Counted from the stretch's first letter, positions 24,692 to 32,897 are shown. The stretch is DNA of 64,000 bases from Laedolimicola sp934402125 (GCF_052065835.1 NZ_JBQHTG010000002.1:496001-560000); one strand, 5' to 3'. Notes: generated by a model from the sequence alone, not told the origin. Numbers and translations are program-made.

Positions 24692-25503
24692 TGAATCATG
24701 GGTTATAGGACAAAACGTGTTGATGGCTAATCCCAGCCATCAAACGTTCTATCCATTTTATGCAAATCACTCCAAACAATTGCATCACCCCAGATAGAGA
24801 GACTCTTTTCCAATCGGTTCTTCTCATTCAGCCGCTGTATTAGGCCTGGATGTTGTATATCGTTTCACTTGGCAAAACACATGAAATACGCACCGTTGAT
24901 GCTTTGCTTTTGGCCATATTTTTTTGAGAGCTTTTGCAAATCCGGTTCCACCATCCGATACAACCATTCTTGGTTCCGCTATACGTTTCATTAACGCAAT
25001 CCATGCTTCCGCATGTTCATAACGGCATAAATACCATCCCAACACATGCTTTTCATCACAGCAAATCAGAACGCAGGCTTTCCGACTAAGATATATGCCA
25101 TCAAGAAATAAGACATCTCTGATTCCTTCTACCTTTGGCGGCATAGCCCATATATTCCAAAACTTTGCTGTCTTTCTTCGAAAGGTTCTTCCTTCTCCAG
25201 GCATCATTGCTTGAGATTCTTTTCCAAACAACCAATTTAAAAAGAACTGCAATTCCTTAGATTCATTATTTATTTTATGTGTCGACGATGTTTTGCAGCT
25301 CTTACAAAGCCAACGTTGCGAACCGGCTTTTGTCTTTCCTGATTTAACACATTTTTTACCACAAATAGGACAATTTACTTGATTCATTTAACCTTCCCTC
25401 CATGGTTCTAATTTTAAGGAAGATTAAATGCCTGCAAACCCTTTATTTTCAAGAGCTCACAGTACTTTCTATCAACACGTTTTGTCCTATAAGTCTGAAT
25501 CAT
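24692..25503 (-). mobile_element. Internally deleted IS256-family (IS1249-like) element with 8-bp target duplication
   Basis: Terminal inverted repeats of 22 perfect bases (24703-24724 and 25471-25492; outermost three bases match only partly) bound a 796-bp element, 24700-25495. It is flanked by the direct repeat TGAATCAT at 24692-24699 and 25496-25503. The 8-bp duplication and the transposase type fit the IS256 family. Full-length relatives are around 1.3-1.4 kb, so about 0.5 kb is missing; both ends are intact, so it could still be moved in trans. The IS1249-like label is from recognition of the HQRCVFHVFCQVKRYTTSRP motif. Confidence 0.85.
24727..25387 (-). pseudogene. Truncated IS256-type (MULE-like DDE) transposase
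   Basis: The reading frame from ATG 25387 encodes a zinc ribbon (C6-x2-C9, C28-x2-C31) and two catalytic aspartates (FLDGIYLSRK and VVSDGGTGFAKAL). It runs out of frame at TGA 24824 after TTSRPNTAAE. A second frame then reads LNEKNRLEKSLSIWGDAIVW to a TAG at 24727, which looks like the authentic C-terminus. The central part with the third acidic residue is missing, so the protein cannot be active. The join is consistent with one internal deletion of roughly 0.5 kb. Confidence 0.8.
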
Positions 25504-25555
25504 AGCACCGAACGCTACTGATATTTAATTTTTAGAGGATTTTTAAAGAGCAAAC

Positions 25556-25581
25556 GTACAAGAATTTCTCCTTTCTTGTAC
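25556..25581. repeat. Perfect 9-bp inverted repeat enclosing an SD-like sequence
   Basis: GTACAAGAA (25556-25564) and TTCTTGTAC (25573-25581) with an 8-base loop. On the minus strand the loop plus arm contains AAAGGAGAAAT, a Shine-Dalgarno-like sequence, but the only reading frame after it is nine codons long. It lies between the tRNA-Leu terminator and the IS element. Confidence 0.5.
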
Positions 25582-25654
25582 AAAAAAACCAGTGTTATCA
25601 AGTGTTCTTGGAACGTTTGTTCTCGCAAATCGTTCTAACCCTTGATTTCACTGG
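25582..25654 (-). terminator. Long hairpin terminator downstream of tRNA-Leu
   Basis: On the minus strand CCAGTGAAATCAAG (25654-25641) pairs with CTTGATAACACTGG (25602-25589) apart from an AA/AA internal loop. The apical part is further paired (GAACG/CGTTC), and seven T follow (25588-25582). It is unusually elaborate for a tRNA terminator. Confidence 0.7.
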
Positions 25655-25674
25655 ATTCTCTGGGTGTTATAAAA

Positions 25675-25757
25675 TGCCGGCGGCGGGACTTGAACCCGCA
25701 CGCGGTTGCCCGCAACAGATTTTGAGTCTGCCTCGTCTGCCATTCCGACACGCCGGC
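25675..25757 (-). tRNA. tRNA-Leu (anticodon CAA)
   Basis: An 83-nt class II tRNA on the minus strand. The 7-bp acceptor stem GCCGGCG/CGCCGGC plus discriminator A73, the anticodon loop CTCAAAA (anticodon CAA, reading UUG), an extra arm TGCGGGCAACCGCG and the T-loop GGTTCAAGTCC are all present. CCA is not encoded. Its 3' end faces the AT-rich accessory island. Confidence 0.95.
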
Positions 25758-25785
25758 ATTCGTTGCCGTTATCAGCAACTCATTT

Positions 25786-25814
25786 ATTATAGCATACCGG
25801 TTTTCTGTGCGCAA
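25786..25814 (-). promoter_or_regulatory. Promoter of tRNA-Leu
   Basis: Minus strand TTGCGC (25814-25809), a 17-bp spacer and TATAAT (25791-25786) with an extended TGCTATAAT. It starts transcription about 25-30 nt before the mature tRNA; the -35 overlaps the space just after the rluD stop. Confidence 0.75.
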
Positions 25815-25817
25815 GCC

Positions 25818-26732
25818 CTAACTTGACATCTTACGCAATTTTTCCAGCAGCTTTTCAAAATACTCCGGAAGCGGCGCCTGAAATTCCATATATTCCCCTG
25901 TCGTCGGGTGGATAAAGCCCAGCACCATGGCGTGAAGTGTCTGCCCCTCCAGCTTAAAGGGGGACTTTCCCCGTCCATAGACCTCGTCGCCCAGAAGCGG
26001 ATGGCCCAGACTGGCCATATGCACGCGGATCTGGTGGGTCCGGCCCGTCTCCAGCTGGCATTCGATATAAGTATATTTACCAAACCGTTCCAGCACCCGG
26101 TAATGGGTGACCGCCCGCTTCCCGCCGCTGCGCACAATAGCCATTTTTTTCCGATCCTGTGGGTGCCGCCCCAGGGGTGCGTCCACCGTTCCTTCGTCCT
26201 CCTTCAGGTTGCCGCAGACAATGGCCCGGTACTTCCGGGTAATGCTGTGCTCCGCCAGCTGCTCCGCCAGTCCGTTATGAGCCCTGTCATTCTTACATAC
26301 CACCAGAACACCGGTGGTATCCTTGTCAATGCGGTGTACGATGCCAGGCCGCAGCACGCCGTTGATACCGGAAAGCCCTTCCCGGCAGTGATACATGAGC
26401 CCGTTGACCAGGGTTCCCGTATAGTGCCCCGCCGCCGGATGAACCACCATATCCTTGGGCTTATTGATGAGAATCACATCCGAATCCTCGTAAAGAATAT
26501 CCAACGGGATATCCTCCGGCAGGATCTCCGGCTCCTCCGGCTCCGGAATCGCAAATACAATCTCTGCGCCGGCCAGGGTTTTCGCGCTGGCCTTTACTGC
26601 TTTTCCGTTCATCTTGATTTCGCCGTCCCGGAATAGCTTCTGCAGATAGGAACGGCTGATATCCGGCAGGCTCTCCGCCAGATATTTATCGATTCGAATT
26701 CCGGCATGCTCCGGACTTACTTCCAGCCTCAT
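25818..26732 (-). CDS. RluD-like 23S rRNA pseudouridine synthase
   Basis: RluA/RluD-type enzyme of 304 aa with an N-terminal S4 domain (IRIDKYLAESLPDISRSYLQ) and the catalytic HRIDKDTTG motif with D136. It probably makes the pseudouridines of 23S helix 69 or an equivalent site. Its start overlaps the lspA stop (ATGA), the conserved lspA-rluD pair of Firmicutes. It is longer at the N-terminus and clearly distinct from the RluA paralogue at 11919-12851. Confidence 0.93.
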   Translation of the reverse strand: MRLEVSPEHAGIRIDKYLAESLPDISRSYLQKLFRDGEIKMNGKAVKASAKTLAGAEIVFAIPEPEEPEILPEDIPLDILYEDSDVILINKPKDMVVHPAAGHYTGTLVNGLMYHCREGLSGINGVLRPGIVHRIDKDTTGVLVVCKNDRAHNGLAEQLAEHSITRKYRAIVCGNLKEDEGTVDAPLGRHPQDRKKMAIVRSGGKRAVTHYRVLERFGKYTYIECQLETGRTHQIRVHMASLGHPLLGDEVYGRGKSPFKLEGQTLHAMVLGFIHPTTGEYMEFQAPLPEYFEKLLEKLRKMSS

Positions 26733-27238
26733 ACCTTCTTTTTCAGGCTTAGAAAGCCCAGCTCCTCGTCCTTGTATACAAAAAGAATCAGAATCGCCAG
26801 CAGGATGGCTCCCATCGTCACATAGCAGTCTGCCACATTAAAAATCGGGAAATCAATCAGCTTAAAATACAGAAAATCCACCACATAGCTCTGCATCATC
26901 CGGTCGATCAGATTGCCTACCGCCCCGGCTCCCAATAGAATCCCTACGATCCGCATGGGAAGATACCGCTTTTCCACCGGCATCCGGTTATAATAAAAAG
27001 CCAGAATTGCCAGTACCGCAGCCGTACAAATCAGAAAAACAACTTTCTGTCCCTGCAGGATTCCAAAGGCTGCGCCCCGGTTCTCCAGATAACGCAGTTC
27101 GAATACACCGTTCCAGATTACCATGGGTTCCTGCCCCATCAGATGTTTTACCGCCAGAACCTTCGTCCACTGGTCAAGTCCAATCAGCACCAGGGCCAGC
27201 GCCGCTCCTATCAGGTTGTATCTTATCTTTTTATTCAT
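26729..27238 (-). CDS. lspA: Lipoprotein signal peptidase (signal peptidase II)
   Basis: Membrane aspartyl protease of 169 aa that cleaves prolipoprotein signal peptides. It has four transmembrane segments and both catalytic motifs: GNLIDR with D112 and FNVADCY with D137. Potential substrates in this window include the ABC-transporter binding protein and the PrsA-like lipoprotein. It is translationally coupled to rluD and follows aroB by a few bases. Confidence 0.96.
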   Translation of the reverse strand: MNKKIRYNLIGAALALVLIGLDQWTKVLAVKHLMGQEPMVIWNGVFELRYLENRGAAFGILQGQKVVFLICTAAVLAILAFYYNRMPVEKRYLPMRIVGILLGAGAVGNLIDRMMQSYVVDFLYFKLIDFPIFNVADCYVTMGAILLAILILFVYKDEELGFLSLKKKV

Positions 27239-27242
27239 GCTC

Positions 27243-28343
27243 TTACTCTCCCAAAATCCAATGAATTGCTTCCAGAAGTTCTTTCTCTGTCAGCGTCCGA
27301 TCCACAAAAGCCTCTCCGATATGGCGCAGCAGCACAAACCGGATGCTGCCCCCATCCATCTTCTTGTCGGACTTGGTGGTCTTTAAAACCGCTTCCGCAG
27401 CCAGATTATTTGTACGGATCGGCAGGCCAAATTCCCGCAAGCCTTCACAGACATAGACCAGATCCTTCTCGGAAATCAGTCCCCGCTTCCAGGACAGATA
27501 GGCGGCTGCCGCTGTTCCAATCGCCACACATTCGCCGTGGGACAGACTGAAATCCTTTAGCTTCTCCACCGCATGGCCCACCGTATGGCCGAAATTCAGA
27601 AGAGCCCGCTCTCCCTGCTCGGTGGGATCCTGCTCAACCACCGCACGCTTAATCTTACAGCTTTCTTCGATCATTGGAAGCAGTACTTCCATCTCATGCC
27701 CGCAGATGGCCTTCTGATTTTCCAGAAGCCAGCGGAAATATTCCCCGTTTTTGATCAGTCCGTGCTTCAGAATCTCACCCATGCCGGAGGCAAACTGCCG
27801 CTCCGGAAGGGTCTTGAGAACTGCCGGGTTGATGTATACCAGACGGGGCATATGAAAAGCCCCGACCATATTCTTGTAGCTGTCAAAATCCACGCCTGTC
27901 TTACCGCCGATACTGCTGTCCACCTGGGATAAAAGAGTCGTGGGGATCTGGATAAAGCCAATTCCTCTTAAGTAGGTAGCCGCCGTAAATCCGGTCAAAT
28001 CCCCGGTCACGCCGCCTCCCAGTGCCACCAGCATATCCTTCCGGTCATAATGCTTTTCAATGAGACAGGTATAGACCTTACGCACCGTATCCAGGGTTTT
28101 GTATTCCTCTCCGGACGGAATCGTATAGAGATCCACCCTATCCGTGACCTTTCGCAGCTCCCTTTGTACTTCCTCTCCGTAGAGCTTTCCTGCCTTCTCG
28201 TCCGCCACAATACAAAGCTTTCTGCCTGCCACGCCAAGCGTCCTTACCTGTTCCCCCAGTTCGGAAAAATCCGGTCTCAGGATAATATTGTAGCAAAAAG
28301 CCCCATCCTTTTGAACCGGAAGTGTATGCGTGTTTTCTTTCAT
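27243..28343 (-). CDS. aroB: 3-Dehydroquinate synthase
   Basis: NAD- and divalent-metal-dependent cyclisation of DAHP to dehydroquinate, 366 aa. The family motifs GGGVTGDLTGF, GEILKHGLI and LSHGECVAIG, which carry the metal-binding Glu and His residues, are present. The start is ATG 28343, immediately after a clear AGGAGGAG site; the in-frame codon at 28394 is unlikely as it overlaps ylmH. It is embedded in a division/lipoprotein cluster rather than an aro operon. Confidence 0.95.
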   Translation of the reverse strand: MKENTHTLPVQKDGAFCYNIILRPDFSELGEQVRTLGVAGRKLCIVADEKAGKLYGEEVQRELRKVTDRVDLYTIPSGEEYKTLDTVRKVYTCLIEKHYDRKDMLVALGGGVTGDLTGFTAATYLRGIGFIQIPTTLLSQVDSSIGGKTGVDFDSYKNMVGAFHMPRLVYINPAVLKTLPERQFASGMGEILKHGLIKNGEYFRWLLENQKAICGHEMEVLLPMIEESCKIKRAVVEQDPTEQGERALLNFGHTVGHAVEKLKDFSLSHGECVAIGTAAAAYLSWKRGLISEKDLVYVCEGLREFGLPIRTNNLAAEAVLKTTKSDKKMDGGSIRFVLLRHIGEAFVDRTLTEKELLEAIHWILGE

Positions 28344-28378
28344 GGAATCTCCTCCTCTGTAGGTCCGCTCCTCTGATG

Positions 28379-29134
28379 TTATATATACTTCCACAGGGTC
28401 ACATATTCCCGACCCTTTTTGGACTGCCCGCCGGCTCCCTGAAAACGGAACCGTCCCATACCGCGTACAGAAACCAGATCGCCTTCTTTCGGCTCATAGC
28501 CGTTTGATGTGACTAACCTGCCGTTTACAAAGACCTTTCCGCCCTCGATCAGACCGGTCAGACTGCTGCGGGAGGCCTGGAACGCCAGGGATAACAGCTT
28601 ATCCAGCCGGACGGAGGCTACGGTTCCGCACAGCTCCTGATATCTGGGCTCGTAATGAAACGCTCCGGCTTCCACCCGCTCCACATAGACGGAGGTGTGC
28701 CGGATCCGGGTCAGGTTATCCCGGATAAAATCCGCCATCCGTTCCAGGCAGAACAGATACGCCGCTTTTTCCTCCACCAGGATATCTCCCAGGCAGGACC
28801 GCTCCAGTCCCAGATTCAAAATCGCGCCCAGATAGTCCCGATGGTTCAGCTCTTCCGCGAATTTTGCGTTCAAAGGCGTAATTTTAAGACAGGCAACGGG
28901 ATAATCCGCATAAAAGACCGGAGCCTCAGGACGAAATACCGCTATCTGACGCTCCGCCAATTCATAGCCGCCGAAGCTCTCCGTCTCCAGATAGGAGAAC
29001 TCCCGGCGTACACTCTGAAAGATATTCAGTTCGTTTAAATTCAGAAAATCGGAAAATACAGGAATTCCGCGCTGGTAAGCCGTCCTTGCCAGATCGCGGA
29101 AATGCTGCTCCAACTGCTGTTCTTCTTTTGTCAT
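28379..29134 (-). CDS. YlmH-family S4-domain RNA-binding protein
   Basis: A 251-aa protein with a C-terminal S4 domain (SVRLDKLLSLAFQASRSSL, GKVFVNGRLVTSNGYEPKEG). YlmH proteins bind ribosomal RNA and have been linked to rescue of stalled 50S-peptidyl-tRNA complexes, and their genes sit beside sepF in Gram-positives, as here. The start is ATG 29134, just downstream of the sepF stop. The YlmG gene that often sits between sepF and ylmH is absent from this cluster. Confidence 0.9.
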   Translation of the reverse strand: MTKEEQQLEQHFRDLARTAYQRGIPVFSDFLNLNELNIFQSVRREFSYLETESFGGYELAERQIAVFRPEAPVFYADYPVACLKITPLNAKFAEELNHRDYLGAILNLGLERSCLGDILVEEKAAYLFCLERMADFIRDNLTRIRHTSVYVERVEAGAFHYEPRYQELCGTVASVRLDKLLSLAFQASRSSLTGLIEGGKVFVNGRLVTSNGYEPKEGDLVSVRGMGRFRFQGAGGQSKKGREYVTLWKYI

Positions 29135-29136
29135 AA

Positions 29137-29655
29137 TTATTTATTGTATACCGATGGAATATCCAGAGAACCGCTCAGGATATCCTGAAGGTCACCGGAG
29201 ATATCCACATTCTTCGGCGTTACCAGGAAAATATAGCCGGATACCTTCTGTAGATGACCGCCAATGGAATAGCAGCCGCCGGAGGTAAAATCAATGATTC
29301 TCTGAGCCACATCCACGTCCAGGCCCTCGAAGTTCAGCACTACCGTACGGTTGCTGAGCAGTGTATCCATAACCTCCAGGGAATCCTCAAAGCTGGTGGG
29401 CTTGATAACACAGACCTCCATGCCGTTGCCGGATTTTCTCTGGGTCTGTCGAATCGGAGTCACCTTAGTAGGCTTGGAAGAAGCGCTGTCCGCCGGAAAA
29501 TCATCCTCTGCGTCCTCGTCCTTTTTTTTCTTAAAAATGCTCTTTTTCGGCTTGTCCTCGTAGTCGTCCTCGTAGTCGTAATCATCCTCGTAATCGTCGT
29601 ACTCGTCGTCTCCTCCGAGCTTCATGACATCCAGAAATTTATCGATTACACTCAT
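29137..29655 (-). CDS. sepF: Cell division protein SepF
   Basis: FtsZ-binding membrane-associated division protein, 172 aa. The N-terminal amphipathic helix is followed by a very acidic Asp/Glu/Tyr linker (residues about 15-45) and the conserved C-terminal SepF domain (VVLNFEGLDVDVAQRIIDF, GGHLQKVSGYIFLVTP). It polymerises into rings that tether FtsZ to the membrane. Neighbouring yggS and ylmH give the conserved ylm order. Confidence 0.95.
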   Translation of the reverse strand: MSVIDKFLDVMKLGGDDEYDDYEDDYDYEDDYEDKPKKSIFKKKKDEDAEDDFPADSASSKPTKVTPIRQTQRKSGNGMEVCVIKPTSFEDSLEVMDTLLSNRTVVLNFEGLDVDVAQRIIDFTSGGCYSIGGHLQKVSGYIFLVTPKNVDISGDLQDILSGSLDIPSVYNK

Positions 29656-29688
29656 ACCGCTGTCTCCATTCTATTAGATTTCGTAAAA

Positions 29689-30387
29689 TTAGATCTTGTA
29701 ATTTCTTTCTCCGAAAATACCTGTTCCCACGCGTATCATGGTGGCGCCCTCCTCAATGGCTACCTGATAATCTCCGGTCATACCCATGGACAGGACATTC
29801 ATAGATACATTATCAATATTTTTCTTCCCGATGTCAACAGATAATTGCTTTAATCTGGAAAAATGTACCCGGTTGTCCTCCGGATTCTCCACATAAGGCG
29901 CTATGGTCATCAGTCCCCTGATCCGGATAGCCGGAAGCTTCGCGATTTCGCGGACCAGCGCTTCCGTTTCCTCCGGCGTCACGCCAAACTTGCTTTCCTC
30001 GCCCGCCACGTTGACCTCGATGAGTACCGGAACCGTCACACCCTTCTTTACGCCTTCCTCGCTGATGGTCTCAGCCAGACGCAGGGAATCCACGGAATGA
30101 ATCAGATATGCCTTGTCCACGATATATTTTACTTTATTGCGCTGCAGATGGCCAATCAGGTGCCAGCGGATATCCCGGGGCAGCACCTCGTATTTCTCGC
30201 AGAGCTCCTGTACCTTATTTTCACCGAAATCCCTGGTTCCTCCCGGAAGCAGCTCTTCTATCATGGACACCGGCTTGGTCTTGCTCACCGCAATCAGCGT
30301 CACCTCGTCTCTGGAACGCCCTGCCCGGGCGCAGGCCTCCTGTACATGTTTTTCCACTTCCGCGAAATTTTCCACTACCATACTCAT
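29689..30387 (-). CDS. YggS-family pyridoxal-phosphate homeostasis protein
   Basis: A 232-aa PLP-binding TIM-barrel protein of the YggS/YlmE/PROSC family, with the PLP lysine K36 in LIAVSKTKP and the phosphate-binding SMGMTGDYQ region. It controls the free PLP pool; no catalytic reaction is known. The start is ATG 30387, seven bases after GGAGG. It precedes sepF, the conserved placement in Firmicutes. Confidence 0.93.
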   Translation of the reverse strand: MSMVVENFAEVEKHVQEACARAGRSRDEVTLIAVSKTKPVSMIEELLPGGTRDFGENKVQELCEKYEVLPRDIRWHLIGHLQRNKVKYIVDKAYLIHSVDSLRLAETISEEGVKKGVTVPVLIEVNVAGEESKFGVTPEETEALVREIAKLPAIRIRGLMTIAPYVENPEDNRVHFSRLKQLSVDIGKKNIDNVSMNVLSMGMTGDYQVAIEEGATMIRVGTGIFGERNYKI

Positions 30388-30409
30388 CTTAACTCCTCCT
30401 GTTTAGAAA

Positions 30410-31867
30410 CTAGTAAATAACCTGATCCTCCTTGACCGCCAGCGCGTTCAGCACAATCCGGTCGTAGACGGAAAGGCCGTAGCTGGTTCCCTCCTTCACA
30501 ATACAGTACTCCTCATTTTCGTAGAGAACCTCTATCCGCCGGAAAATCGTATAACCCTTGTTGATATTGTAGACACCTGTAAGCTGGGAGGTCTGCCCCA
30601 CCTGGAAGGTGTCAGAGGAATCGGTCTTCACCAGCAGATCGCCGCTGTTCAGCTTTTTCTGGGAGGTGCTGAAGCTCTCCTCCTCCGGATCCGCATAAGC
30701 ATTCTCTTCGTCCTGATAATAAATGGTACAGTTCACAAACTGGGCGCTGACCGTTCCGTCTTCCCCAGTCAGCTGCTTCATAAAGCCGGTGTCATTTTCC
30801 ACCTTTGTCAGGTAATCCACCGGAATCACATAAAACTCCTTCTGGGTGACGGCGGTCTGCGGAATCTTAAGCCCTGTGGTCTCATCGCGCAGAACCTCGA
30901 AGTTCAGATAGCGCTCCCCCGCGTAGCGTACCATGGAATTCACAAAGGACAGCACGCCGTAAGCCTGTCCGTCCCGGTACTCCACCGTTACGGAGGGCCA
31001 GACTGCCTCCTTATCCTTGTCAAAACGAATCTGTATGTAGGTTGTCCGCTGGGTCACTGTCCCATCCTCAGCGGTCTTCTGATTGGCCTCTATCTTATCC
31101 AGGATATAGCGTTCCATATCCTGATCCAGCGGAAATACCAGCTTCCAGTTTTCATCGGTAACCAGCTTATATACCGGGTCTCCGGAGCTGACCAGCTCCT
31201 CCGTCCGCAGATTCTGCCGCTGATACTTCGTCTCGTCGAACCAATCCGCGCTTAAGCCTTCGAGGCTGGCGTCCTCATAGCCGTCTATATAATACTCCAC
31301 CACTCCGGCTGTTGCCGCGTTATACCGGGTAAACAGGGCGCTGTTTTCCTCCGCCGTACTGTCCAGCCTGTCTATCATATTCTGATTCACCAGATCCAGA
31401 ATGGTGCTGTCTATGTTCGTCTTAAAATTGTATACGCCATTGAAATCCATATCGGAAAAGCTGCTTGTATAGGTACCGATCTGGGAACGCAGCTCCGTGT
31501 AATCTTCTTCAGAAAGACTCACGTCTCCGGCGTTCTCCTTGAGAATATCCGCCATTCTGCCGCTTTCGTCCACCGTATAAACCGTAGACAGCACGGACAC
31601 CTTTTCATTTTCCGACGCATAATAATTGACATAGCCTGCTTTCTCTGCCGTATAGACCTGCTCAGTCCGCAGCGCAATGCCTGTATAGCGGTAATCTGTC
31701 GCCAGATTTCCCTTGATAACCTCATACCCGGATATATGGGTCGAGGTGAAATACAGATAGATACAGACTATCAGATATACGGCAATAAACCCAAAAAAGA
31801 CAACGCCGATATTAAATGGGCGTCGATATCTGACAATCTTCTTATTCTTTTTTCCGGCTCCTGCCAC
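30410..31867 (-). CDS. HlyD-like membrane protein of the sepF cluster
   Basis: A 485-aa bitopic protein with a basic N-terminus, one transmembrane helix (about residues 20-42, VVFFGFIAVYLIVCIYLYFT) and a long extracytoplasmic part. It includes a biotinyl-lipoyl-like segment (VIKGNLATDYRYTGIALR, AEKAGYVNYYASENEKVSV) similar to HlyD adaptor proteins. No transporter partner is encoded nearby; instead it starts the yggS-sepF-ylmH unit. A division or envelope role is therefore plausible, but the function is not known from sequence. Confidence 0.7.
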   Translation of the reverse strand: MAGAGKKNKKIVRYRRPFNIGVVFFGFIAVYLIVCIYLYFTSTHISGYEVIKGNLATDYRYTGIALRTEQVYTAEKAGYVNYYASENEKVSVLSTVYTVDESGRMADILKENAGDVSLSEEDYTELRSQIGTYTSSFSDMDFNGVYNFKTNIDSTILDLVNQNMIDRLDSTAEENSALFTRYNAATAGVVEYYIDGYEDASLEGLSADWFDETKYQRQNLRTEELVSSGDPVYKLVTDENWKLVFPLDQDMERYILDKIEANQKTAEDGTVTQRTTYIQIRFDKDKEAVWPSVTVEYRDGQAYGVLSFVNSMVRYAGERYLNFEVLRDETTGLKIPQTAVTQKEFYVIPVDYLTKVENDTGFMKQLTGEDGTVSAQFVNCTIYYQDEENAYADPEEESFSTSQKKLNSGDLLVKTDSSDTFQVGQTSQLTGVYNINKGYTIFRRIEVLYENEEYCIVKEGTSYGLSVYDRIVLNALAVKEDQVIY

Positions 31868-31892
31868 CCGTCAAATTCCTCCATATTTAACG

Positions 31893-31922
31893 AGAGGACG
31901 CCCTGAAATCAGGGCATCCTCT
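31893..31922. other. Stem-loop between two minus-strand genes
   Basis: GAGGACGCCCTGA (31894-31906) and TCAGGGCATCCTC (31909-31921) form a nearly perfect 13-bp stem. The T-run on either side is weak, so it may be an inefficient terminator or RNA-stability element between the P-loop gene and the HlyD-like gene. Confidence 0.55.
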
Positions 31923-31948
31923 TATGTACTGTGCAGAATCACTCAATC

Positions 31949-32368
31949 TTAACAGGAAATGATAACCTGTTCTTTCGCAAATTCAGGAAGCTCGTTCTCC
32001 TCTACGGAAATGCTCAGGCAGAAGTTTACCTTAAACTGCTCGCTGATAGCATTCAGCTGGGTCAGAGCGTCTGTCAAATCCTCGCCTTCCAGATGGGCAA
32101 TCTTCAAAAAGCTGTCCAGATACATCTGCTCCAGGTCGTAATCCTGAGAAATAATACCGCAGATAAATCCGATAAATTCATCACAGTTCTTAAGCGGATA
32201 ATCAGCTACATTGATAAGACGAACCTTGTTGTCAAGCTCATGCATATGCTTGGTATTCTTATCCAGGTATACGATATTGCCTGAAGCTGTCTTGATCTGG
32301 CTGTTTACTCTGTCCAGTAAATGTTTTGTCTTTCCGTCTCCCTTACTTCCTACAATTAACTGCACCAT
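31949..32368 (-). CDS. Small P-loop NTPase-like protein, function unknown
   Basis: A 139-aa protein beginning MVQLIVGSKGDGKTKHLLDR, a Walker A motif (GSKGDGKT, residues 7-14). It has no obvious further domain. Similar proteins are sometimes labelled PilT-like, but the length is far below that of a PilT ATPase and no pilus genes are near. It has its own promoter (32436-32464) and lies between the mgsA/rodA cluster and the sepF cluster. Confidence 0.65.
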   Translation of the reverse strand: MVQLIVGSKGDGKTKHLLDRVNSQIKTASGNIVYLDKNTKHMHELDNKVRLINVADYPLKNCDEFIGFICGIISQDYDLEQMYLDSFLKIAHLEGEDLTDALTQLNAISEQFKVNFCLSISVEENELPEFAKEQVIISC

Positions 32369-32435
32369 AGCCGTGTCCTCCTTGGTTTTCCCATTTTTCT
32401 TTAAAAAGGCTTTCCGTCCTTTTTTATATAATACC

Positions 32436-32464
32436 AGTATAGTCGATCTGCCCTAAAAACACAA
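32436..32464 (-). promoter_or_regulatory. Promoter of the P-loop protein gene
   Basis: Minus strand TTGTGT (32464-32459), a 17-bp spacer and TATACT (32441-32436), about 70 bp before the start at 32368. The sequence between mgsA and this gene is AT-rich with no other element seen. Confidence 0.6.
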
Positions 32465-32486
32465 CTATTATTTACTTTTTTTCTAA

Positions 32487-32882
32487 CTAATTATACAACT
32501 CTCTCCATTCCATATCTCCACGATCCAGAGCCTTGATCAGAAGCTCCGCCGTAGCCAGATTGGTAGCCAGCGGAATGTTGTACATATCGCAGAGCTTCAC
32601 CACGTTATTCACGTCCGGCTCATGCTGCTTGGGATTCAAAGGATCCCGCAGAAAAATCACCAGATCCATCTGGTTATGCTCGATCTGGGCCGCAATCTGC
32701 TGCTCTCCTCCCAGATGGCCCGCCAGATAACGGTGTACGTTCAGATTGGTCACCTCGACAATCAGCCTGCCTGTGGTACCGGTAGCGTAAAGCTCATGCT
32801 TACAGAGAATTCCCCTGTAGGCAATGCAGAAATTCTGCATCAGTTTTTTCTTTGCATCGTGTGCGATTAATCCAATATTCAT
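32487..32882 (-). CDS. mgsA: Methylglyoxal synthase
   Basis: Converts dihydroxyacetone phosphate to methylglyoxal and phosphate, a bypass that relieves phosphosugar stress. The 131-aa protein has the phosphate-binding TGTTGR motif, the GGEQQIAAQI stretch and the family block IFLRDPLNPKQHEPDV. Length is slightly below the E. coli enzyme (152). It follows rodA by 15 bp, so it is probably co-transcribed with the morphogenesis cluster. Confidence 0.94.
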   Translation of the reverse strand: MNIGLIAHDAKKKLMQNFCIAYRGILCKHELYATGTTGRLIVEVTNLNVHRYLAGHLGGEQQIAAQIEHNQMDLVIFLRDPLNPKQHEPDVNNVVKLCDMYNIPLATNLATAELLIKALDRGDMEWRELYN

Positions 32883-32897
32883 AGGAGTACCCCCAAG

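Noticed and set aside
24400..25674. A CRISPR array
   Set aside because: The repeats seen here are one IS inverted-repeat pair, one duplicated 65-bp flank and hairpins; there are no regularly spaced direct repeats with spacers, and no cas genes.
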